Made by a program: the position numbers and the translations under genes. A stretch of DNA of 64,000 nt from Aliarcobacter skirrowii CCUG 10374. GTDB taxonomy: Bacteria; Campylobacterota; Campylobacteria; Campylobacterales; Arcobacteraceae. Shown here one piece after another: positions 55,668 to 64,000 of this stretch. Under the pieces are notes generated by a model, which was not told the origin of the DNA, searched no databases, and worked only from the letters and a program-made list of their open reading frames with translations. The stretch covers positions 1,426,001-1,490,000 of the forward strand of contig NZ_CP032099.1 in the NCBI RefSeq assembly GCF_003544835.1. Reading direction: 5' to 3'. Each line of letters starts with the position of its first letter. Within the stretch, counting starts at the first letter, position 1.

Positions 55668-56608
55668 CTAATTATTATCTCTTTTTTTAAAATATCTTTA
55701 TTATCATTTTTTTCATCTTTTATTTCAACATCTATAAAGTAATCATATTTTGGTAAATATCTAAAGTTGTTTATATTTTTATCAAAACTAATAAACAAAA
55801 CTCCAACACTTTTATTTTCAAACTCTCCTAAAGGAATTTGAGTAAAAATCCTACTATCTAGTTGATAATAAAACTTATCTTTTTTTAAAAATTGTGGATT
55901 TTTTTCTAAAATATCTAATAATCCTTTTGTAAAACTACTCTCCAAAATAGCATAATCTTTAAACTTTTGATTATTTTGGTGATAAGTTGCAATTTTTAAA
56001 TAATCTTTCTCTAGCATAATTACAGAGTCTATCCCTAAAGTTTTAAGCCTATTTACAAGAGATTTAAAATCAACTATTACTTCAAGAGAACCTATAAATA
56101 TATTTTTATCATTATAAATTGGTACAATCGCTTTTATGTTAAATCGTTTTCCTAATTCACTTGAAACATAAGGTTCATTTTGGTTTTTAACCTTTACAAG
56201 ACCCTCTCTAAAACTATCAAGTTTTAATCCAAAATCTTTATCTTCCCAACTTCTTGTAAATACCTCTAAATCTTTTGTATGAATTTGAACATCTATGCTA
56301 TTTTTTGTATATGTTTTTATAATATTTAAAAGTTTTAAAAGCTCTTTTTTTAACTCTATACTATTTTTATTTTCTAAATTTTTAACAATCTCTTGATTTC
56401 GTGAAAACATTAAAGCTAAAGACAAAGCTTGATTTTTTTGGTTTTCTAACTCATTTTCAATAATTTGGATTTGATTTGACACAAATATGTCAAGATTTTT
56501 TTTATCTAAAATATTATTGTATTTATTTAAAAAGTATATAAAAAAAAGAACCAAAATAATAAAAAGTATAACTATCTTTTTGTAAGTTTTTATAAAAGGA
56601 AGTATCAT
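55664..56608 (-). CDS. Stand-alone Cache-domain sensor protein
   Basis: 314 residues. One N-terminal TM (about 12-29) and a large periplasmic domain with Cache features: VFTRSWEDKDFGLKLDSFREGL and KRFNIKAIVPIYNDKNIFIG. These match the RSW...KA..PI pattern in the kinase at 2748-4808. No second TM, HAMP, kinase or other output domain follows; the end is short and charged. It probably binds a ligand and signals through the adjacent kinase. Its stop overlaps the regulator start (ATGA). Confidence 0.75.
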   Translation of the reverse strand: MILPFIKTYKKIVILFIILVLFFIYFLNKYNNILDKKNLDIFVSNQIQIIENELENQKNQALSLALMFSRNQEIVKNLENKNSIELKKELLKLLNIIKTYTKNSIDVQIHTKDLEVFTRSWEDKDFGLKLDSFREGLVKVKNQNEPYVSSELGKRFNIKAIVPIYNDKNIFIGSLEVIVDFKSLVNRLKTLGIDSVIMLEKDYLKIATYHQNNQKFKDYAILESSFTKGLLDILEKNPQFLKKDKFYYQLDSRIFTQIPLGEFENKSVGVLFISFDKNINNFRYLPKYDYFIDVEIKDEKNDNKDILKKEIIIR

Positions 56609-56626
56609 TTAAGATACTCCTTTTTG

Positions 56627-57607
56627 CTATTTAATGATATTTCCATAAGGTCCGAATTTTCTTTCAATTGGGTCTTTACCTTCAATATAAGCATCAGGTG
56701 CTTTTACAGCTGCTGATGGGAAATCTTTATCTCTATTTGGTTTTTCAGGTCTTTCATGAGTATCTAAATTCATGTAAGCTGCAACATTATAAGCCTCTTC
56801 ATCTGTTAAAATTGGATGCTCTTTTGTAGCACCTAATGGCATATTACTTCTAATAAAATCAGCTGCTTTTAAAGTTCTGTACATTCCAGCACCTTTATTG
56901 TAGCTATCTGGTCCCCAAAGTGGTGGGAACATATAACCATTTGCCTTACCTTCATTTTTAACACCAAGACCATCTTCTCCATGACAAGAAGCACAGTGTT
57001 GTGTATAAACAACTTTACCTTTAACAGGATCAGCTGCTTGTTTTTTAATCATTTTTCTATCAATTTTATGAAGTCCTCTTCCCTCAAGCTTATTAGAAGC
57101 CCCAATAGGAACTCCTTGACTTAACCAAAATGTATAAGCTTCCATAGCCTTCATCTCTTTGCTCTCAACAGGAAGTGGTTTACCATTCATACTTCTTTGC
57201 ATACAACCATTTATTCTTTCAGCTAAAGTTCCAATTGTATCCTCTCTTGGTCTATATTGAGGGAAAGCTGCACTTGTTCCTATAAATGGTGCAGAAAAAG
57301 CCTTTGTTCCAGCATCTAAGTGACAAGTTTGACATGAAAAATTATTTCCAGAGTATCTCATTTTTTTATCATCAACCTCTGGTCCAATATACTTATAAGT
57401 ATGAACTATAAGCTCTTTACCATATCTAATCATATCTCCCATTTGATTATTTGGGATTGTGCTTTCATCTGGAATTTTATACTCAAGTTTTTCACCCTCA
57501 TATTTATATCCCATACTGTTTCTTTTTGCAAGCTCTTTTGGATCAAATGCAAATGCACTTGTTGCAAATAGACTACATACCGTTGCTAATACTACTATTT
57601 TTCTCAT
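56627..57607 (-). CDS. tsdA: Diheme c-type cytochrome, TsdA-like thiosulfate dehydrogenase
   Basis: 326 residues. Signal peptide 1-20 (cleaved after SAFA). Heme 1 site is CQTCH (Cys92, Cys95, His96) followed by LDAG; heme 2 is CASCH (Cys205, Cys208, His209). RINGCMQRSMNG (Cys135) matches the Cys axial ligand typical of TsdA heme 1, and SNMPLGA (Met256) suits heme 2. TsdA interconverts thiosulfate and tetrathionate in the periplasm. The AGGAGGAAG ribosome site is strong. Its neighbours are a Cache sensor and a two-component system, a likely dedicated regulator. Confidence 0.85.
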   Translation of the reverse strand: MRKIVVLATVCSLFATSAFAFDPKELAKRNSMGYKYEGEKLEYKIPDESTIPNNQMGDMIRYGKELIVHTYKYIGPEVDDKKMRYSGNNFSCQTCHLDAGTKAFSAPFIGTSAAFPQYRPREDTIGTLAERINGCMQRSMNGKPLPVESKEMKAMEAYTFWLSQGVPIGASNKLEGRGLHKIDRKMIKKQAADPVKGKVVYTQHCASCHGEDGLGVKNEGKANGYMFPPLWGPDSYNKGAGMYRTLKAADFIRSNMPLGATKEHPILTDEEAYNVAAYMNLDTHERPEKPNRDKDFPSAAVKAPDAYIEGKDPIERKFGPYGNIIK

Positions 57608-57725
57608 AACTTCCTCCTAATTTGATTTTGAATTGTATTATTTCAATATAACACGAAGATAACAAAAGAAATTTTACAAGGCTTTGAATTGTAACAAAAG
57701 AAATTTTTATTGTAAAGATTGTAAG
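57608..57725. other. Gap between tsdA and tRNA cluster
   Basis: 118 bp of AT-rich sequence. It holds the tsdA leader (AGGAGGAAG) and must contain its promoter, but no convincing -10/-35 pair was found. No reading frame or strong hairpin. Confidence 0.4.
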
Positions 57726-57800
57726 TGGATGGGGTAGAAGGATTCGAACCTTCGAATGACGGTACCAAAAACCGTTGCCTTACCGCTTGGCGATACCCCA
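57726..57800 (-). tRNA. tRNA-Gln (TTG)
   Basis: 75 nt including encoded CCA. Acceptor TGGGGTA / TACCCCA, U73, anticodon loop with TTG, T loop TTCGAAT. The U1-A72 pair is the feature used by GatCAB for Glu-tRNA-Gln amidation in organisms such as Campylobacterota. Confidence 0.95.
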
Positions 57801-57818
57801 AAAAAAGGTTATTAAAAG

Positions 57819-57895
57819 TGGAGCTGGTGAAGGGAGTCGAACCCCCGACCTGCTGATTACAAATCAGCTGCTCTAGCCAACTGAGCTACACCAGC
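57819..57895 (-). tRNA. tRNA-Thr (TGT)
   Basis: 77 nt including CCA. Acceptor GCTGGTG / CACCAGC, D arm GCTC...GAGC, anticodon stem CTGAT/ATCAG with TGT, T arm GGGGG TTCGACT CCCTT (one G-T pair). Confidence 0.95.
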
Positions 57896-57908
57896 ATCCA
57901 TAAATAAA

Positions 57909-57985
57909 TGGTGTCAAGAGAGGGACTCGAACCCTCGACCTCCGGCTTATGAGACCAGCGCTCTAACCAGCTGAGCTACCTTGAC
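57909..57985 (-). tRNA. tRNA-Met (CAT), elongator
   Basis: 77 nt including CCA. Acceptor GTCAAGG / TCTTGAC (G-U last pair), A73, D arm GCTC...GAGC, anticodon loop CTCATAA. It has a paired position 1-72, so it is not the initiator. A CAT tRNA could also be lysidine-modified Ile; the anticodon stem does not decide this for me. Confidence 0.85.
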
Positions 57986-57992
57986 ACAAAAT

Positions 57993-58069
<77 letters not shown>

Positions 58070-58104
58070 ATATATAAAAGAACAATTTAACTTAAAAAGT
58101 TAAG

Positions 58105-58181
58105 TGGAGCGGGAGACGAGACTCGAACTCGCGACAGTCTGCTTGGAAGGCAGAAGCTCTAGCCAACTGAGCTACTCCCGC
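58105..58181 (-). tRNA. tRNA-Gly (TCC)
   Basis: 77 nt including CCA. Acceptor GCGGGAG / CTCCCGC, U73, anticodon loop CTTCCAA with TCC. First gene of the five-tRNA cluster in the direction of transcription. Confidence 0.95.
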
Positions 58182-58215
58182 ACTTTTTGAAGTGATTGCA
58201 TCAAAAAGGAGTGGA

Positions 58216-58253
58216 ATTATAAGCATTTACAAATTAAAATTTGCTTAAGCAAA
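58216..58253 (-). promoter_or_regulatory. tRNA-cluster promoter with adjoining palindrome
   Basis: On the minus strand TATAAT (58216-58221) lies 35 bp before the first tRNA. A perfect 14-bp palindrome TTTGCTTAAGCAAA (58240-58253) covers the -35 area; no consensus -35 is seen. The palindrome may be an operator or a 3'-end element of the HerA-like gene. Confidence 0.5.
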
Positions 58254-58258
58254 GATAC

Positions 58259-60619
58259 CTACTGCTCAATCCACAAAATTTCTACTTTTAAATCATAAAT
58301 ATCAGCTCTTTTTGGTTTTATATCAAACTCTTCTATAACTAAATTTGAAATATCGTTGTTCTTATTAATCTTTTCAATTTCATTTTGTAGAGTATCTTGA
58401 AGAGTTATTTGAAGAGTTTTAAGAGTATTAATCTCATCTTCTATAAGTTTTATATCATCTCTCTCTTTTAAGACTTTTGAAGTAGTTCTTGCACTACTAC
58501 TTATTTTTGTTGCACTAATTTTTGAATTACTTTTTCCAAAAAAAGCTGTTAAAATTGTATTTGCAATTGATATAAAGCTATTTGCTGAAGCATTTGTTAA
58601 ATCTTTTTTCTCTTTTTGAAGTTTCAAATTAAGTCTATTAATCTTTTCTAAAATTTGATTATTCTCTTTTTCTAATCTACTTTTTAACTTCTCTATTTCA
58701 AAATCTATATTCTCGTTTAATCTATCTTGCAACCTAATTTTAAAATCTTCCAAGCTCTCATTTTGTTTTGAAAAGAGCTTTAAATCATCATTTTTGTATA
58801 AAGTTAGTTTTGAATTTCTATATACAAAATCATTAAAACTCTTCTGTAAAAGTTTAATTCTTGACTCATTTAAAACATATGATGGAAGTTCATAATAAAA
58901 ACTATTTTGTTTCTCTTTTTGCTCAAAATCTTTTATAGTTATAACTTCAAGTTCATCAAAATTTGGCTCTTTATCATTTTTATCTAAATATAATCTATAG
59001 TTTAAATTCTCTTTTAAATCAATATTTTTTGAAGCTAAATTATAGTGAATATTGCAAGACAAAAGAAGATACCCCTGCATATAGTAAGCACTATTTTGTG
59101 ATTTATAAAAATAACTCTCTTTTAATCCACTTGTAATAACTTGCTTTGCTTTACCTTTAGAAATATCAACAAAATTATTTTCATTTAAACTATTTTCCTC
59201 TTTTTTATAATTTTTTTGCTTTTTATGACTCATAAGTTGTGATATAGCATCTTTAGAAAGTGGCCCTTTTAGATAAGATAGTGCCCATCTTGTCTCAAAA
59301 ACTTTTAAATTTTTTTCATTTATATTTTTTAAAATAAAATTTCTTTTTGGTAGTGAAGTTAATTTTGAAATTAAATCATTTTTATCAAAAGTTTCACTTG
59401 ATGATGAACTACTTAGTCCATCAATTACTCTATTTATATCCTGCTTTGTTTGCAATCTTCCTATAAACCATGTTCCAATATTACTTAAACCTTTATAATC
59501 AATATCAACAGGATTTTGTGTAGATAAAACAACACCTATTCCAAAACTTCTTGCTTGTTTTAAAAGTGTAAGCATTGGTTGTTTTGAAGGAGGATTTGCC
59601 TGTGCTGGAAAATACCCAAATATCTCATCCATATACAACAGTGCTTTTAAAGATGTAGTTCCCTCTTGTCTTCTCATCCAAGTTACAATTTGATTTAAAA
59701 GTATTGTTACAAAAAACATTCTTTGAGAATCATTTAGATGTGCAATTGAAAATATATTTACCTTTGGTTTTCCATCTTCATTGTACAAAAGTTTTGAAAT
59801 ATCAAGTGTTTCACCCTCTAGCCAACTACTAAAAGATGGGCTTGCAATGATATTATTAAGTTTTAATGCAAAATTTAATCTATCACTTTTTGAAAAAAAT
59901 GTCTCTAAATCAAAAACTCCAATTTTTGAAAATGGTGGAGTTACAATTAAAGTAATAAGCTCCTCAAGAGTTAAATCTTTTTGCTCTTTAAAATAGTTTG
60001 TAAAAATAGAGGCTAAAAGAATTGACTCTTTTGATGTCTCATCACTGCTATTTTCAATCAAAGATAAAATTGAGTGAACTGTTGAGTTTATAATTGTAGA
60101 GAATAGCTCATTATCTTCTATTACTTCTATACTTGTGGCTTTAAATGATGATAAAATAGAGACTTGAACACCTGCACTACTAGCTGGTGTATAGATTGTA
60201 AAATCAGCACTATCTTTTAGTTTTTTTACTCTGCTAATATCTTGAAAATCTCTTGTAATACCATCTTTATAGTTAGTTGAAACTTTTTTTGCAAAATCCT
60301 CTTTACTTAATCCACTATTTGAAATCTCACTACTATCAAGCCAAGGTTCAAAATCACTTGGATTTAGATTAGAAAAATTTAATAATAAATTTGTCATATC
60401 CCCTTTTGGATCAATTATTATTGATGGGATTTGATCAATTGCTGCCTCTTCTAAAAGCGTTATTCCAAGACCTGTTTTTCCGCTTCCTGTCATTCCTATT
60501 ATTGCAGCATGAGTTAATAAATCCTTGTTTTGATAAACAAGAGGAACAAAACTATCTTCAACTTTTTCTTTACCTATATAAAAAAGTTTTAATTTTTCAT
60601 AATCAAAAGTGCTATTCAT
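58259..60619 (-). CDS. HerA-like P-loop ATPase (DUF853/DUF87 type)
   Basis: 786 residues from ATG 60619, behind AGGAAAT; a longer frame to 60667 has no ribosome site. Walker A is IIGMTGSGKTGLG (about 35-47), followed by SIIIDPKGDMTNL; Walker B is LLYMDEIFGYF; KQARSFGIGVVLSTQNP is typical of HerA/FtsK-type hexamers. From ~560 the protein is a long coiled coil (LKSRLEKENNQILEKINRL) with a small SFISIANTILTAFFG hydrophobic segment. Such ATPases pump DNA or act in defence or replication; no NurA partner is adjacent, so role unknown. Confidence 0.75.
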   Translation of the reverse strand: MNSTFDYEKLKLFYIGKEKVEDSFVPLVYQNKDLLTHAAIIGMTGSGKTGLGITLLEEAAIDQIPSIIIDPKGDMTNLLLNFSNLNPSDFEPWLDSSEISNSGLSKEDFAKKVSTNYKDGITRDFQDISRVKKLKDSADFTIYTPASSAGVQVSILSSFKATSIEVIEDNELFSTIINSTVHSILSLIENSSDETSKESILLASIFTNYFKEQKDLTLEELITLIVTPPFSKIGVFDLETFFSKSDRLNFALKLNNIIASPSFSSWLEGETLDISKLLYNEDGKPKVNIFSIAHLNDSQRMFFVTILLNQIVTWMRRQEGTTSLKALLYMDEIFGYFPAQANPPSKQPMLTLLKQARSFGIGVVLSTQNPVDIDYKGLSNIGTWFIGRLQTKQDINRVIDGLSSSSSSETFDKNDLISKLTSLPKRNFILKNINEKNLKVFETRWALSYLKGPLSKDAISQLMSHKKQKNYKKEENSLNENNFVDISKGKAKQVITSGLKESYFYKSQNSAYYMQGYLLLSCNIHYNLASKNIDLKENLNYRLYLDKNDKEPNFDELEVITIKDFEQKEKQNSFYYELPSYVLNESRIKLLQKSFNDFVYRNSKLTLYKNDDLKLFSKQNESLEDFKIRLQDRLNENIDFEIEKLKSRLEKENNQILEKINRLNLKLQKEKKDLTNASANSFISIANTILTAFFGKSNSKISATKISSSARTTSKVLKERDDIKLIEDEINTLKTLQITLQDTLQNEIEKINKNNDISNLVIEEFDIKPKRADIYDLKVEILWIEQ

Positions 60620-60685
60620 TAAATATTTCCTAAAAAAAATTACTAGATTATAACCAAAAATATACAAAAAATTTAAAATTTGTTG

Positions 60686-60691
60686 TATAAT
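60686..60691 (+). promoter_or_regulatory. -10 box of the small gene at 60720
   Basis: TATAAT, 28 bp before the ATG; AAAGGAG follows at ideal distance. -35 region is AT-rich without a consensus hexamer. Confidence 0.5.
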
Positions 60692-60719
60692 AAGAAAATT
60701 TTAAGAAAAGGAGCATTGT

Positions 60720-61091
60720 ATGGAACTTGGAATTAGACCAAATATTGATCAGTATAAAGAGAATGCTACTATTGAGCTACAACAAGTAAAATCTACTTCT
60801 AACTCAGCAAAGACTGATGAACAAAAAGAGCTACAACAAATTCAAAAAAAGAGTATTGAAAATGTAAAAGATGATGCAAAAGCAGAATCTATAAAAAATG
60901 ATAGTGCAACTCAAAGCAGATATGAAGTTGTGATGTCAAATACAAATTTTGGATTTAATACTAGCTCTGAAGATTTTTATGTAAAAGTTTCAAGAGGAAA
61001 TGTTGAAAATCAATATCCTACAGAAGATATGATGAGAGTAAAAGCTCAAATGCTAGCTTTACAAAAAGCTCAAATGGAATCTAACTCTTAA
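60720..61091 (+). CDS. Small cytoplasmic protein, possibly FlaG-related
   Basis: 123 residues, no signal or TM. The first ~65 are polar and helical (Lys/Gln/Ser-rich). The last ~55 hold a compact segment, SRYEVVMSNTNFGFN, then EDFYVKVSRGNVENQYPTEDMM and a helix. The pattern of beta strands ending in ..QYPTEDM.. recalls the FlaG C-terminal strand-turn before an I-P-P-E motif, but the match is weak. Monocistronic, followed by a hairpin. Function unassigned. Confidence 0.5.
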   Translation: MELGIRPNIDQYKENATIELQQVKSTSNSAKTDEQKELQQIQKKSIENVKDDAKAESIKNDSATQSRYEVVMSNTNFGFNTSSEDFYVKVSRGNVENQYPTEDMMRVKAQMLALQKAQMESNS

Positions 61092-61106
61092 TTTATCCAA
61101 TTTAAT

Positions 61107-61136
61107 AGTTGGCTTAATATATTTTTTAAGCCAACT
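61107..61136 (+). terminator. Hairpin after the small FlaG-like gene
   Basis: Perfect 11-bp stem AGTTGGCTTAA / TTAAGCCAACT with an 8-base A/T loop, 15 bp after the stop. Only a few T follow, but the stem is strong for this AT-rich genome. Confidence 0.6.
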
Positions 61137-61189
61137 CTACTAAAACTACTAATATAATTTTATCTTATTTAAATATATAGGAATTTTTT

Positions 61190-61921
61190 ATGATAGCAAA
61201 GATTGATATTAATTCAATAGAGTTTAAAAATGAGTTAGAAAACACAAAAAAATTTACAAAAGATGTATTAGAAAAACATAATTTAGTATTTAATCCTGAT
61301 TTCGAAGTTGTTGAATCTATTGAGATGGGACTTACAAGAAATCAACTAATTTATGGGAAAAAATATTGTCCATGTTTTATGGTAATAAAAGAGAGTGAAA
61401 CTGAAAAAAATAGAGTTTGTCCTTGTGTTCCAGCTCTTACAAAAGAGATTCCAACAAAAGGAAACTGTCACTGTGGAATCTTTTGTACAAAAGATAAAGC
61501 AGATGAATTACTTATAGGAATTGATACAAAAGAGGCTATAGTAACTCATAGCAGAGGTCTTACAAAAAATGAGTGTGAAGATTTATTAAACAAAGAAGAT
61601 ATTAGTTCAATTGAACTTGAAGCACTACTTGAAGCTAGAGAGCTAGGAATGGTTGATTTTTTACTTGTTGATACAAGAGAGTGGATGGAGTGGGTAAATG
61701 CTAGAATTGAGGGAACTGATTATTTAGTTCCAACAACTTCATTTTATAACTCTCTTGAGCCACTGAATGATAAAAAAGATAGAACTATAATCTTATATTG
61801 TCATAGTGGTAGCAGAAGTGCTTATTGTCAAAGAGTTATGCTAAATATGGGATTTAAAAAAGTTATAAACTTAGATTATGGAATTATGACTTGGCAAGGA
61901 GAGGTTTTAAGAGGAGAGTAG
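61190..61921 (+). CDS. Ferredoxin-thioredoxin reductase catalytic-chain / rhodanese fusion
   Basis: 243 residues. Residues ~15-110 carry the FTR catalytic-chain cysteines: CPC (60-62), CPC (77-79) and CHC (93-95) in GNCHCGIFC, the [4Fe-4S] plus redox-disulfide set. After a linker (~115-150) a rhodanese domain follows (FLLVDTREWMEWVNARIEG) with active-site Cys204 in CHSGSRS. The union joins disulfide reduction to sulfane-sulfur transfer in one cytoplasmic protein. Convergent with the AI-2E gene through a shared hairpin. Confidence 0.85.
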   Translation: MIAKIDINSIEFKNELENTKKFTKDVLEKHNLVFNPDFEVVESIEMGLTRNQLIYGKKYCPCFMVIKESETEKNRVCPCVPALTKEIPTKGNCHCGIFCTKDKADELLIGIDTKEAIVTHSRGLTKNECEDLLNKEDISSIELEALLEARELGMVDFLLVDTREWMEWVNARIEGTDYLVPTTSFYNSLEPLNDKKDRTIILYCHSGSRSAYCQRVMLNMGFKKVINLDYGIMTWQGEVLRGE

Positions 61922-61946
61922 TGATATTTACTTAAAAATATCACTA
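61919..61946. terminator. Shared hairpin between FTR-rhodanese gene and AI-2E gene
   Basis: Perfect 11-bp stem TAGTGATATTT / AAATATCACTA, loop ACTTAA, covering both stop codons of the convergent genes. Probably a bidirectional terminator. Confidence 0.6.
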
Positions 61947-62962
61947 TACTTTCTTAATAGCTCCATTACAGATATAAAAAGACTAACCATAGCAGGTCCA
62001 ATTATCATACCCCAAAATCCAAAAGTAGATAATCCTGCAATTATTGAGAAAAATATCAAAAGTGAACTAATATTTGTTCTATTTTTTACAACTTTTTTAT
62101 TTATATAGTTTATTATTATTGGTTTTATAAATGTATCTGCAATAATTGATATTACAACTATTGAATAAATAGCAATAAATATTGCATTTGATAAAGTTCC
62201 TGTACTTGCTTCATATATTGAAACTGGAAGCCACATAATAACTCCACCAATAACGGGAATCAGTGAGGCAAAACCATATAAAACACCAAATAATAAACCG
62301 TCGTATCCAAATATTTTTAAGAATACTCCAAATAAAAATCCTTGAAATATTGCTGTTACTAAAATTGAGTAAAAAACTACGCTCATAACGCTTGAAGATT
62401 CATTAAATAAAATTGTTGCATCTTCATTATTTATTGGAATAATATTTTTTAAATATTGTGAAATTTGTTTTGAATATAGTGTAAAGAAGAATAAAAATAT
62501 TAAGATTAAAAACATATCAGCCATAAATTTTGCACTATTTTTACCTAAATATGCACTTAAAGATACAAGTTGTTGCACTAATTTCCCAATATCTAACTTG
62601 GAAGTAATACTCTCTATAAAATCATTTAAAAAGCTAAACTCTTTTAATAAACTAAAAAAAGATATTTTTATCTCATTTAAATTATTTACTAAAGTCACTT
62701 GATTTACTTGATTAAAATATGTAGCAAAAGAGATAATGCAATACAAAATTGGAATAAAAAATAGTGAAGCCATTGCAAAAGTTATTATTGAAGTTGATAA
62801 TACCCTATTTTTAATGCTTCTTTCTATTTTTTGATGCATAGAGTTTGTAGCAATTGTAAGAAGTGTTGCTACAAAAATAGATTTTAAAAATGGATTAAAT
62901 AACTCTACAAGAAAAAATAGTAAAACTATAGAAATTGTTATTAAAAAATATGCTGGTTTCAA
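61928..62962 (-). CDS. AI-2E (PerM/TqsA) family membrane protein
   Basis: 344 residues with about seven TM segments and the family segment [22 protein letters not shown] (GxxxxLPxxGP-like turn). The AI-2E family includes TqsA, an AI-2 exporter, and Na+/H+ antiporter-like members; substrate here unknown. The ATG overlaps the ruvB stop (ATGA), so it is co-translated with ruvB. Confidence 0.82.
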   Translation of the reverse strand: MKPAYFLITISIVLLFFLVELFNPFLKSIFVATLLTIATNSMHQKIERSIKNRVLSTSIITFAMASLFFIPILYCIISFATYFNQVNQVTLVNNLNEIKISFFSLLKEFSFLNDFIESITSKLDIGKLVQQLVSLSAYLGKNSAKFMADMFLILIFLFFFTLYSKQISQYLKNIIPINNEDATILFNESSSVMSVVFYSILVTAIFQGFLFGVFLKIFGYDGLLFGVLYGFASLIPVIGGVIMWLPVSIYEASTGTLSNAIFIAIYSIVVISIIADTFIKPIIINYINKKVVKNRTNISSLLIFFSIIAGLSTFGFWGMIIGPAMVSLFISVMELLRKYSDIFK

Positions 62963-63993
62963 AAAAGTTTTCCTTGAAAACTATCATCTAATTTATTACC
63001 ATCTGGTGGAGTTAATCTAAACATCTCATAAGTTTTAACACTAGCAACTCTTCCACGTGCTGTTCTTTCTATATATCCGTTTGCTAGTAAATATGGCTCA
63101 ATCGCATCTTCAATTGTCCCCTCATCTTCACTTAAAGCTGCTGCCATAGTTCCCAATCCCATAGGTCTTCCACGATTTGATATAAGAAGTTCAAGTAGAT
63201 TTATATCCATCTCATCAAAACCATTTTCATTAACCCCTAGCTCATCAAGTGCATATTTGCATCTATCTAGTTTTATGGTTTTATCATTAGCAACTTGAGA
63301 AAAATCTCTAACTCTTCTAAGTAGTCTTAATGCAACTCTTGGTGTTCCTCTACTTCTTTTTGAAATCTCTAAAGCTGATTCATCTTCACAAAATATACCT
63401 AACTTTACAGAAGCTTTTTGAATAATTTTTGCTAACTCTTCATCTGTATAAAATTGCATTCTAAAATGCATTCCAAATCTCTCTCTAAGAGGATTTGAAA
63501 GCATTCCAGCTCTTGTTGTTGCTCCAATTAGTGTAAATCTTGGTAAATCTATCTTTACAGTTTGAGCAGCAGGTCCTGAACCAATTATAATATCAAGTCT
63601 ATAATCCTCCATAGCTGGATATAAAATCTCTTCAACAGTAGGACTTAAACGATGAATCTCATCAATAAATAGAATATCACCCTCTTCAAGGTTTGTTAAA
63701 ATTGCTGCTAAATCACCACTCTTTTCTATCATAGGACCAGCTGTTACTTTTATATTTGTACTCATCTCATTTGATATAAGATAAGATAGAGTTGTTTTTC
63801 CAAGTCCTGGAGGTCCATAAAATAAAATATGATCAAGCGCTTCAGCTCTTTTTTTAGAAGCATCTATAAAGACTCTAAGATTTTTTTTAATCTTCTCTTG
63901 ACCTATATAATCATCCCAAGAAGAGGGTCTTAAACTCTGCTCATTTGTCTCTTCTTCAAAAGATACTGATTCAACCTCAACTAATCTTTGCAC
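62959..63993 (-). CDS. ruvB: Holliday junction branch-migration ATPase RuvB
   Basis: 344 residues from GTG 63993; the frame is open to the window edge, so a slightly longer start is possible. RuvB drives Holliday junction migration with RuvA. Walker [13 protein letters not shown], Walker [13 protein letters not shown], sensor and arginine-finger region ([18 protein letters not shown]), and the C-terminal winged helix with [22 protein letters not shown] are all intact. Confidence 0.97.
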   Translation of the reverse strand: MQRLVEVESVSFEEETNEQSLRPSSWDDYIGQEKIKKNLRVFIDASKKRAEALDHILFYGPPGLGKTTLSYLISNEMSTNIKVTAGPMIEKSGDLAAILTNLEEGDILFIDEIHRLSPTVEEILYPAMEDYRLDIIIGSGPAAQTVKIDLPRFTLIGATTRAGMLSNPLRERFGMHFRMQFYTDEELAKIIQKASVKLGIFCEDESALEISKRSRGTPRVALRLLRRVRDFSQVANDKTIKLDRCKYALDELGVNENGFDEMDINLLELLISNRGRPMGLGTMAAALSEDEGTIEDAIEPYLLANGYIERTARGRVASVKTYEMFRLTPPDGNKLDDSFQGKLF

Positions 63994-64000
63994 TATAAAG

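Overview
This 64 kb window is chromosomal DNA of a very AT-rich bacterium, almost certainly an Arcobacter-group member of the Campylobacterota (Arcobacter/Aliarcobacter). The evidence is the base composition, the AHHWRQPL-type histidine kinase, the YidC-Jag-MnmE gene order, a TsdA-type cytochrome, and many TTG/GTG starts. No species can be named from the sequence alone.

Layout. 1-2.6 kb: a cut-off pseudopilin gene, dnaB and ispG. 2.7-14.9 kb: a Cache/PAS histidine kinase, then a tightly packed forward run cvpA-lysS-glyA-SPOR protein-trpE-pdxJ-pdxA-ATPase-degenerate GGDEF protein. 14.9-21.7 kb: htpX, a DUF2459 gene, sixA, then the reverse rpmH-rnpA-yidD-yidC-jag-mnmE operon; rnpA appears to start at ATT inside rpmH. 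21.7-24.3 kb: clpB behind a TTGACA-N17-TATAAT promoter and a CIRCE (HrcA) operator that abuts its start codon.

24.4-40.8 kb is the accessory part: a two-partner-secretion contact-dependent inhibition (CDI) locus read leftwards. An intact cdiB and a 2245-residue cdiA with immunity genes are followed by about 8 kb of displaced cdiA 3' ends. Each displaced end carries a short piece of CdiA backbone or pre-toxin linker, a toxin tip, and small membrane-protein immunity candidates. Two linker families, each with an HEXXH motif in its full-length form, end in the same DDL junction, after which toxin sequences diverge. One tip is a serine lipase-like alpha/beta hydrolase, one unknown family is present twice with paralogous 2-TM partners, and others are unrecognised. 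Decayed and mosaic copies, a 7-bp microsatellite, a possible IS end and a REP-like palindrome suggest repeated recombination.

40.9-53.4 kb: a YbiT-like ABC-F ATPase, an LRR protein, two flavoenzymes, an AEC transporter, a DsbC-like protein, an unusual three-gene set (TusA-like/ferritin-like fusion, acyl-CoA-dehydrogenase-like protein without the usual catalytic Glu, PhnD-like protein without a signal peptide), then a divergent YeiH/LysR pair and an EamA transporter. 53.5-57.6 kb: a guanidine-II (mini-ykkC) riboswitch controlling a Gdx/SugE exporter, then a leftward unit of diheme cytochrome (TsdA-like), stand-alone Cache sensor, response regulator and histidine kinase. 57.7-58.2 kb: five tRNA genes (Gly, fMet, Met, Thr, Gln). 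58.3-64 kb: a HerA-like ATPase, a small FlaG-like candidate, a ferredoxin-thioredoxin-reductase/rhodanese fusion, an AI-2E family membrane protein and ruvB. Several convergent gene pairs share a hairpin that contains both stop codons.
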